Of a stretch of DNA of 5,541 nt, positions 1 to 4,424 are shown piece by piece. Source of the DNA: Eubacterium sp. (lineage in GTDB: Bacteria > Bacillota_A > Clostridia > Lachnospirales > Lachnospiraceae); assembly GCA_017475785.1 (NCBI GenBank), contig JAFVEX010000003.1, forward strand, positions 1-5,541, given 5' to 3'. How positions within the stretch are numbered: position 1 is the stretch's first letter; each line of letters opens with the position of its first letter. The notes below the pieces were generated by a model. That model did not search any database and had not been told where the DNA came from. It saw only the letters and a list, made by a program, of their open reading frames with translations. Both the position numbers and the translations under genes were made by a program.

Positions 1-156
1 CTGATCCGGGAGAGCGTGATCAGTGAGCAGATTTCAACCATATCGGACGGGATTGTCCAGAGAAGCCTCATCCTCTCTCTCCTCTCTGCCATGGTGCTGA
101 TCGCCGTGTTCGCGCTGATCGTTGCACAGATGAGAAAGACCGCGAGGCGAGCGTGA
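1..156 (+). CDS. C-terminal fragment of a membrane protein (5' end outside window)
   Basis: The frame is open from the first base to TGA at 154-156 and gives 51 residues. A polar stretch (about residues 1-20) is followed by one clear hydrophobic segment (about 22-43, rich in Leu/Ile/Val/Ala) and a short basic tail ending MRKTARRA. This fits a single membrane helix with the basic end in the cytoplasm. The family cannot be named from so little. In sensor proteins (histidine kinases, GGDEF proteins) such a helix plus basic tail is usually followed by a long cytoplasmic domain, so a stop immediately after it is slightly suspicious. Its last codons overlap the rsgA GTG start by four bases (GTGA), an arrangement typical of translational coupling, but see the finding on the rsgA 5' end for another reading. 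Confidence 0.55.
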   Translation: MIRESVISEQISTISDGIVQRSLILSLLSAMVLIAVFALIVAQMRKTARRA

Positions 157-866
157 CCAGAATCTATCCGCGCAAAAATGAGCTGATCCGTCCTGCTGTG
201 GCAAATGTCGACCAGGCAGTCGTGTTTTTTGCGCTGCGTGATCCGGATCCGGATGAACTGGTTATGGACCGGTTTCTGGTGATGATGGAGCGGCAGGGCG
301 TGCCGGCATTTATCTGTCTGAACAAGGCAGATCTTGCGGAGGCGGATGAAATCCGCCGATGGGAAGAGATATACCGGGCTTCCGGCTACCCGCTCATCGT
401 GTGCAGCGCGGAGCGCGGCAGCGGAGTAGATATGCTTACGGAACGGCTCCGGGGCAAGGTGACGGTTGTTGCCGGGCCTTCCGGTGTCGGGAAGTCAACC
501 ATTACCAATCTCCTGCAGCGGGACATTGTGATGGAAACCGGAGAGATCAGCAAAAAGCTTGGCCGCGGCAGGCATACCACCCGCCACAGCGAGCTGATTC
601 CTCTTGACGCGGGCAGCTACCTCTGCGACACGCCGGGGTTTACATCGCTGCAGCTGCCGGATATGCCCAAAGACACACTGGAAACCTGTTTTCCGGAAAT
701 CAGAGAACACGCGGGAGGATGCCGGTTTGTGGGCTGCGCGCATATTCATGAGCCGGACTGCGCCGTCAAGCAGGCGGTAACGGAAGGGATGATTTCACCG
801 GAGCGCTATGAAAGCTTCGTGAGACTCTATCGGGAACTTGAAGAGCAGGAGAAAAGGAGATATTAA
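153..866 (+). CDS. rsgA: Ribosome small subunit-dependent GTPase A, lacking the N-terminal OB-fold
   Basis: RsgA (YjeQ/YloQ) is a cytoplasmic, circularly permuted GTPase that checks late 30S subunit maturation at the decoding centre. The permuted motif order is visible: G4 NKAD at residues 57-60, G5-like SAE at 85-87, P-loop GPSGVGKST at 108-116, a switch I stretch GRGRHTTRH at 137-145 and G3 DTPGF at 159-163. The C-terminal zinc-binding motif C-X4-C-X-H-X5-C uses Cys190, Cys195, His197 and Cys203. The protein has 237 residues, whereas family members are usually about 290-300. The missing part is the N-terminal OB-fold that contacts 16S rRNA: the product starts at the linker PRKNELIRP. GTG at 153 is the only ATG, GTG or TTG in this frame after the stop at 24-26, so the start is forced. 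No strong ribosome-binding site precedes it. Identity is certain; whether the gene is intact is not. Confidence 0.9.
   Translation: MTRIYPRKNELIRPAVANVDQAVVFFALRDPDPDELVMDRFLVMMERQGVPAFICLNKADLAEADEIRRWEEIYRASGYPLIVCSAERGSGVDMLTERLRGKVTVVAGPSGVGKSTITNLLQRDIVMETGEISKKLGRGRHTTRHSELIPLDAGSYLCDTPGFTSLQLPDMPKDTLETCFPEIREHAGGCRFVGCAHIHEPDCAVKQAVTEGMISPERYESFVRLYRELEEQEKRRY
854..860 (+). promoter_or_regulatory. Ribosome-binding site of rpe
   Basis: AAGGAGA lies eight bases before the rpe ATG and inside the last codons of rsgA. It fixes the rpe start at 869 and shows that rpe is translated from its own site although only two bases separate it from the rsgA stop. Confidence 0.75.
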
Positions 867-868
867 TT

Positions 869-1531
869 ATGTACAAGCTTGCACCTTCAATGCTGTCGGC
901 GGATTTTGCCCGCCTTGGCGAACAATTCAAAATTCTGGAAGACAATGGCGTGGAATGGCTTCACATTGACGTGATGGACGGGCAGTTTGTCCCGCCGATT
1001 TCGTTTGGAATGCCCGTGATCACATCCATCCGCAAGTGCACGAAGATGTTCTTTGACGTTCATCTGATGGTGGACGAGCCCGGACGTTACGCGGAAGACC
1101 TCAAGAAGTGCGGAGCGGACATGGTGACGGTTCACGCGGAGGCATGTAAGCATCTGGACCGCACACTGCAGGCGATCCATGACCAGGGAATGCAGGCAGG
1201 CGTCGTCCTGAATCCCGCGACCCCGCTCAGCGCGATCGATTACGTGATGGACCGGCTTGACATGGTTCTGCTGATGTCGGTGAACCCGGGCTACGGCGGG
1301 CAGTCTTACATTCCGGTCGTGACACAGAAGATCCGTGATCTCAGGAAAAAACTCGATGACGCGGGATACCCGAATATCCCGATAGAGGTTGACGGCGGCG
1401 TCAACGCGAAGACAGTCGATGAAGTTCTGGACGCGGGCGCGGAAATCCTCGTCGCAGGCTCTGCTGTATTCAAAGATGACATCGCTGCCAATGTAAGATT
1501 TTTCCATGAGAAATTCGCGGCGCGGAGCTGA
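869..1531 (+). CDS. rpe: Ribulose-phosphate 3-epimerase
   Basis: This cytoplasmic TIM-barrel metalloenzyme interconverts D-ribulose 5-phosphate and D-xylulose 5-phosphate in the pentose phosphate pathway. The 220-residue length is normal for the family. Diagnostic motifs in order: LAPSMLSADF at residues 4-13 with the catalytic-site Ser; HIDVMDGQFVP at 32-42, giving metal ligands His32 and Asp34; DVHLMV at 63-68 with ligand His65; MSVNPGYGGQ at 136-145, the phosphate-side loop; VDGGVN at 174-179 with ligand and acid/base Asp175; and AGSAVF at 196-201, the phosphate-binding end. All expected catalytic and metal-binding residues are present. The common N in VPNISFG is P here (residue 43), a minor variant. 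It starts two bases after rsgA and precedes thiN by 18 bases, so it is probably in the same operon. Confidence 0.97.
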   Translation: MYKLAPSMLSADFARLGEQFKILEDNGVEWLHIDVMDGQFVPPISFGMPVITSIRKCTKMFFDVHLMVDEPGRYAEDLKKCGADMVTVHAEACKHLDRTLQAIHDQGMQAGVVLNPATPLSAIDYVMDRLDMVLLMSVNPGYGGQSYIPVVTQKIRDLRKKLDDAGYPNIPIEVDGGVNAKTVDEVLDAGAEILVAGSAVFKDDIAANVRFFHEKFAARS

Positions 1532-1549
1532 AAGGATCCACTCATTTAC

Positions 1550-2407
1550 ATGAAGATTGCTATTATTTCCGGAGGGAGCATCCAGAGGGAGTTCGCCTCC
1601 GGATTCTTATCTCAGTTAAAACCGGATAGAATCATCGCGGCGGACAGAGGACTGGCGTTTTGCGCGGAGACCGGCCTGCTTCCTGATCTGGCTGTCGGAG
1701 ATTTTGACAGCCTGCCCGGGACACTTGCCGGGAAGTACCTTCCACAGACGGAATCCGGCGGGCGGGACATATCCGGAGAAGGAAGAAATGACACGGCGCT
1801 CCGGAATGCGCCGGACATCCAGAATGTGCCGGACATCCGGAATGCGCCGGACATCCGGAATGCGCCGGACATCCAGAATGCTCCGGACATCCAGAATGTG
1901 CCGGATTTCCGGGAAAGTCTGGAGGGTGCCGGCAGCGTCACTGTCGGCGGAAAAGTGATCCGGGTGATCCGCCACAGGCCTGAGAAGGACGCGACCGATA
2001 CGGAGCTGGCAGTTTCGGAGGCAGCCGCCTTGGGCGCGCGAGAAGTGTATCTTCTGGGCGCGACCGGCACGCGGCTTGACCATGTCTGGGGAAACATCGG
2101 GCTGCTTTACCGGCTGCGTCAGCAGGGCATCCGCGCGTGGATTGTGGATGCGCACAACCGGATTTTTATGCCCGCTGAAAAAAAGGTGATTCTCTCCAGG
2201 GAAAATCAGTTTGGAAAATACGTTTCCATACTGCCATATGGAGGCCCGGTCAGGGGGATCACGCTGGAAGGCTTCCATTACCCGCTGAAGGAATACACCC
2301 TGTTTCCCGGGGATGAGAGCCTCTGCGTCAGCAATGAGATCGAGGCGGAAACGGCCGTGATTCACTACAGGGAGGGTGTGCCGGTCATTATAGAGAGCCG
2401 CGACTGA
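1550..2407 (+). CDS. thiN: Thiamine pyrophosphokinase (ThiN type) with an internal repeat insertion
   Basis: ThiN transfers pyrophosphate from ATP to thiamine, giving thiamine diphosphate and AMP, the last step of thiamine salvage. Family motifs: ISGGS at residues 6-10, AADRG at 30-34, the metal-binding VGDFDS at 49-54, EKDATDTELA at 145-154 and GATGTRLDHVWGN at 170-182. The C-terminal part (about 210-285) fits the beta-rich thiamine-binding domain. At 285 residues it is longer than the usual 210-220. The excess lies between VGDFDS and EKDATD, about 90 residues apart here against roughly 30 in ordinary members, and includes six hexapeptide repeats. The catalytic motifs on both sides are intact, so an active enzyme with an extended loop is the likeliest reading. 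The start ATG has only a weak, distant AAAGGA (1531-1536) upstream, but the N-terminus MKIAIISGG matches the family. Its product is the cofactor of transketolase, which uses the product of rpe. Confidence 0.93.
   Translation: MKIAIISGGSIQREFASGFLSQLKPDRIIAADRGLAFCAETGLLPDLAVGDFDSLPGTLAGKYLPQTESGGRDISGEGRNDTALRNAPDIQNVPDIRNAPDIRNAPDIQNAPDIQNVPDFRESLEGAGSVTVGGKVIRVIRHRPEKDATDTELAVSEAAALGAREVYLLGATGTRLDHVWGNIGLLYRLRQQGIRAWIVDAHNRIFMPAEKKVILSRENQFGKYVSILPYGGPVRGITLEGFHYPLKEYTLFPGDESLCVSNEIEAETAVIHYREGVPVIIESRD
1802..1909 (+). repeat. Six tandem 18-bp repeats inside thiN
   Basis: Six uninterrupted 18-bp units of the form C(G/A)GAATG(C/T)(G/T)CCGGACATC start at 1802, 1820, 1838, 1856, 1874 and 1892. 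Units 1, 3 and 4 are identical; the last differs at its end (GATTTC). Each encodes six residues, N-(A/V)-P-D-(I/F)-(Q/R) in register, covering residues 86-121 of ThiN. Because 18 is a multiple of 3, copy-number change would keep the reading frame. There are no spacers between units. Confidence 0.97.
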
Positions 2408-2451
2408 CCTGCGGCGCGGCGATTCACCCGGATTAAAAAAGTAAACAATAG

Positions 2452-2465
2452 TTCGCCTTCGCGAA
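2452..2465 (+). other. Small hairpin upstream of the hydrolase promoter
   Basis: TTCGC-CTTC-GCGAA can form a five-pair stem with a four-base loop in the thiN-hydrolase intergenic region. No T-run follows it (the next bases are ACGACTTTG), so it is not a standard intrinsic terminator. A second GC-rich inverted repeat, GCCGCG at 2397-2402 with CGCGGC at 2415-2420, overlaps the thiN stop and also lacks a T-run. Where thiN transcription ends is therefore unclear. The rest of 2408-2504 shows nothing I can name. Confidence 0.35.
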
Positions 2466-2504
2466 ACGACTTTGTAAATAATCCATTATATTCAGGACAT
2501 ATAC

Positions 2505-2534
2505 TTGACAGAATTATTACGAGAATGTTACAAT
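2505..2534 (+). promoter_or_regulatory. Sigma-A-type promoter of the NlpC/P60 hydrolase
   Basis: A perfect -35 TTGACA (2505-2510) and a -10 TACAAT (2529-2534, five of six consensus bases) are 18 bases apart in AT-rich DNA. Transcription would start near 2541 and leave a leader of about 64 bases before the GTG start. This gives the hydrolase its own transcription unit, separate from thiN. Confidence 0.8.
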
Positions 2535-2544
2535 GAGACTCGTA
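2518..2544 (+). promoter_or_regulatory. Inverted repeat straddling the -10 box, possible operator
   Basis: TACGAG (2518-2523) and CTCGTA (2539-2544) form perfect 6-bp arms around 15 bases that contain the whole -10 box. A dimeric regulator bound here would block RNA polymerase. The arms are short and no known operator consensus was recognised, so this is only a candidate. Confidence 0.35.
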
Positions 2545-2591
2545 GTGGTATGAGGGGAGTATATTTGTACTTGTTCATATAGATTATTTGC

Positions 2592-2597
2592 AGGAGG
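2592..2597 (+). promoter_or_regulatory. Strong ribosome-binding site deciding a GTG start
   Basis: AGGAGG lies seven bases before GTG at 2605. This perfect Shine-Dalgarno match, together with the typical signal peptide that follows, supports GTG as the start instead of the later in-frame ATG codons. Confidence 0.9.
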
Positions 2598-2604
2598 AAA
2601 TTTC

Positions 2605-4203
2605 GTGAGAAAACGGGCATTGATGACGGTTGGACTGGCCATGACGCTTGCGCTTGCACAGGTTGCGTCAGTCGGGGCAGTCACCATCGACGAACTGAAA
2701 CAGCAGAAAGCGTCGACCTCACAGAAGCTTCAGGATCTGCAGGACTCGATCGGCGTTCTCGAGAAGAAGAAACAGGATATTCTCGGGGAAATCGACTCGC
2801 TAGACGCGAATCTTGTTACCACCATCGCGTCGATTAATACGCTGGAGACCCAGATTTCCGATAAGGAGATCGAGATTCAGAAGACGACGGCAAACCTCGG
2901 GAATGCAGAGGCGCGCGAGAACACATCTTATGAGGCGATGAAAAAGCGCATCCAGTACATCTACGAGAAAGGCGGGGACATCGGCTGGGCGATGATGCTT
3001 TTCTCCGAGGACAGCCTTCAGGAGGTTCTGAATCAGGCTGAATTCGCGCAGAAGATGTATAAGTACGACAGAGACTGTCTGGACGAGTACGCCGGGATCG
3101 TCGAAGAGGTCAAAGAGCTCAAGACGAATCAGGAAAGCCAGAAGGCTGAGTATGAGGAAATGAAATCCGAGCAGGAGTCCGAGAAGGAAAATCTTGAGGG
3201 ACTGCTGGAGGAGGCAAAAGAGACTTCTGACGACTACGACGCGCAGATTGCTTCCGCAAATGAAAAGGCGGGCAAATTCCAGGATCTGATCGCAGAACAG
3301 AACCGGCAGATCCAGGAGCTGATCGAAGAGCAGCGCCGCGCGGAGGAGGAAGCGCGCAGAAAAGCAGAGGAAGAAGCGCGCAGAAAGGCTGAGGAAGAGG
3401 CAGCGCGCAGGGCGGCAGAAGAAGAGGCGGCCCGCAAGGCGGCCGAGGAGGAAGCAGCCCGCATCGCCGCGGAAGAGGAAGCGGCCGCACAGGAAGAGCA
3501 GGCTTCCTATGAAGAAGAGGAAGACGACACTTCGTACACCGACAATGATTACAGCAGCGGCTACGAAGAGGAAGACGAGGATGAGGGCTACTCCGGGGAA
3601 AGCTACGACGAGAATGACGAAAGTGATTCCGACGGCGGCTCTTACGAGGAGGATAACGACAGCTACGAGGAGAGCACCTCTTACGATGAGGACACATCCT
3701 ATGACGAGGACAGCTCCTATGATGAAGATTCCTCAGAGAATGAAGACGAGGACAGCTACACAGAGAGCAGCAGTGACGACAGCTCTTATGAAGAGGAAGA
3801 GAGCAGCTACGAGGAAGAAGAGGAGACTTATGAAGAACCTGCTTCCTCATCCGGCTCAGCAGCCGGCCAGGCAATCGTCGATTACGCGCTTCAGTTTGTC
3901 GGCAATCCTTACGTATGGGGCGGCAACAGCCTGACAAACGGCACGGACTGCTCGGGATTTGTCAATCTTGTGTACGCCCACTTCGGATACAGCGTCGCAC
4001 GTCAGTCCAGCGCGCTTCGAAGCGCCGGCAGAGGCGTCTCCTACGCGGAGGCACAGCCTGGCGACATTATCTGCTACAGCGGACATGTGGCAATCTACAT
4101 GGGCAACGGACAGATTGTGCACGCCTCTGATCCGACCCGCGGCATCATCTGCGGAACGAACGCGGCTTATCACACCATCCTCGCAGTGCGCCGCGTCGTG
4201 TGA
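2605..4203 (+). CDS. Secreted coiled-coil NlpC/P60 peptidoglycan endopeptidase (CwlO/SagA/PcsB-like architecture)
   Basis: This is a 532-residue exported hydrolase. Residues 1-25 form a signal peptide (basic MRKR, hydrophobic core, cleavage likely after SVGA). Residues 27-245 are a long coiled coil containing RIQYIYEKG at 115-123 and a following helical stretch resembling the PcsB/CwlO regulatory coiled coil. Residues 246-295 are Ala/Glu/Arg repeats, 301-411 an acidic Tyr/Ser-rich linker, and about 421-532 the NlpC/P60 domain. That domain has the papain-like elements: Cys449 in TDCSGF, His494 in GHVAIY and a third His506 in IVHAS, as well as YVWGG (436-440) and QPGDII (484-489). By family knowledge, NlpC/P60 enzymes usually cut the D-Glu-diamino acid bond in stem peptides, and coiled-coil relatives are switched on by FtsEX during growth or division. 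FtsEX control here is inference, as no ftsEX is in the window. It is monocistronic: own promoter upstream, terminator downstream. Confidence 0.93.
   Translation: MRKRALMTVGLAMTLALAQVASVGAVTIDELKQQKASTSQKLQDLQDSIGVLEKKKQDILGEIDSLDANLVTTIASINTLETQISDKEIEIQKTTANLGNAEARENTSYEAMKKRIQYIYEKGGDIGWAMMLFSEDSLQEVLNQAEFAQKMYKYDRDCLDEYAGIVEEVKELKTNQESQKAEYEEMKSEQESEKENLEGLLEEAKETSDDYDAQIASANEKAGKFQDLIAEQNRQIQELIEEQRRAEEEARRKAEEEARRKAEEEAARRAAEEEAARKAAEEEAARIAAEEEAAAQEEQASYEEEEDDTSYTDNDYSSGYEEEDEDEGYSGESYDENDESDSDGGSYEEDNDSYEESTSYDEDTSYDEDSSYDEDSSENEDEDSYTESSSDDSSYEEEESSYEEEEETYEEPASSSGSAAGQAIVDYALQFVGNPYVWGGNSLTNGTDCSGFVNLVYAHFGYSVARQSSALRSAGRGVSYAEAQPGDIICYSGHVAIYMGNGQIVHASDPTRGIICGTNAAYHTILAVRRVV
3340..3489 (+). 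repeat. EEEA(A/R)R-type charged helical repeats
   Basis: Residues 246-295 of the hydrolase repeat an EEEA(A)R(R/K)(K/A)A unit six times. EEE triplets start at residues 247, 255, 263, 272 and 281, and the last is at 290-292. Spacing is 8, 8, 9, 9 and 9 residues, so the unit lengthens by one Ala part way along. The composition suits a stable charged helix, like TolA-type or single-alpha-helix stalks, that would extend the coiled coil. Confidence 0.85.
3505..3837 (+). repeat. Acidic Tyr/Ser-rich low-complexity linker
   Basis: Residues 301-411 of the hydrolase comprise 56 Asp/Glu, 15 Tyr and many Ser, with no Lys or Arg. Short motifs such as SYDED, SYEEE and SYEED recur (for example TSYDED, TSYDED, SSYDED at about residues 358-375). 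The segment should be disordered and strongly negative. It separates the helical stalk from the catalytic domain. The exact edges are a matter of judgement. Confidence 0.9.
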
Positions 4204-4207
4204 CCAT

Positions 4208-4246
4208 CTGCAAAACGCTGAAAACCACATTATATTTTTGCAGCGT
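4208..4246 (+). other. Overlapping inverted repeats with two alternative pairings
   Basis: Just after the hydrolase stop, CTGCAAAA (4208-4215) can pair perfectly with TTTTGCAG (4236-4243). Alternatively ACGCTGAAAA (4215-4224) can pair with 4236-4246 with one bulged G at 4240. Both use the same right arm, so they exclude each other. A further short stem, CCCGG-GATA-CCGGG, follows at 4251-4264. Neither has a T-run, so they are not terminators by themselves and may be 3'-end mRNA structure protecting the transcript. Confidence 0.4.
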
Positions 4247-4285
4247 GACTCCCGGGATACCGGGACAAAACAAATCTGCTTCACA

Positions 4286-4320
4286 CAAGGATCACCGTCA
4301 TGGTGATTCTTGTTTTTTTT
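4286..4320 (+). terminator. Intrinsic terminator of the hydrolase transcript
   Basis: CAAGGATCACC (4286-4296) pairs with GGTGATTCTTG (4302-4312) across a five-base loop. This is an 11-pair stem with one G-T pair, followed directly by eight T (4313-4320). It lies 82 bases after the hydrolase stop and 21 bases before the ppdK -35 box, so it separates the two units. Confidence 0.93.
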
Positions 4321-4335
4321 GCGATTTTGCAGACC

Positions 4336-4360
4336 TGAACCTTGACTATCCTGCGGTTCA
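4336..4360 (+). promoter_or_regulatory. Inverted repeat around the ppdK -35 box, possible operator
   Basis: TGAACC (4336-4341) and GGTTCA (4355-4360) are perfect 6-bp arms separated by 13 bases that contain the -35 TTGACT. A regulator bound here could repress or position RNA polymerase. No known consensus was recognised; a chance match is possible with arms this short. Confidence 0.35.
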
Positions 4361-4370
4361 AGTTTAGAAT
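4342..4370 (+). promoter_or_regulatory. Sigma-A-type promoter of ppdK
   Basis: TTGACT (4342-4347) and TAGAAT (4365-4370) are exactly 17 bases apart, each differing from consensus at one base. Transcription would start near 4377, giving a leader of about 48 bases that ends with AGGAGG (4409-4414), ten bases before the ATG. Position just after a strong terminator supports an independent ppdK transcript. Confidence 0.82.
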
Positions 4371-4424
4371 GGTTTGCGTGAGAAAATACATATTTATAAG
4401 AAGAATTTAGGAGGAACGAAGAAA

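Noticed and set aside
1802..1909. CRISPR-like array
   Set aside because: The 18-bp units are directly adjacent with no unique spacers and lie inside a conserved reading frame.
1616..2365. Antisense open frames opposite thiN, apparently with protein repeats
   Set aside because: The repeats are simply the complement of the six 18-bp units; the + strand carries all thiamine pyrophosphokinase motifs.
2397..2420. Intrinsic terminator after thiN
   Set aside because: The GC-rich inverted repeat overlaps the stop codon and is followed by GATTCACCC and an A-run, not a T-run.
2472..2534. Possible WalR binding site upstream of the hydrolase
   Set aside because: Only isolated half-site-like matches (TGTAAA near 2473, TGTTAC at 2527-2532) are present; no second half at the required 5-base spacing.
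3509..3934. Thr/Arg/Lys-rich open frame (+ strand) overlapping the hydrolase
   Set aside because: It is an out-of-frame reading of the acidic repeat region with no domain and no ribosome-binding site.
3119..3937. Antisense open frame (- strand) opposite the wall hydrolase
   Set aside because: Its product is a Pro/Arg/Leu/Cys-rich mirror of the acidic and Ala/Glu repeats, the usual shadow of low-complexity coding DNA.
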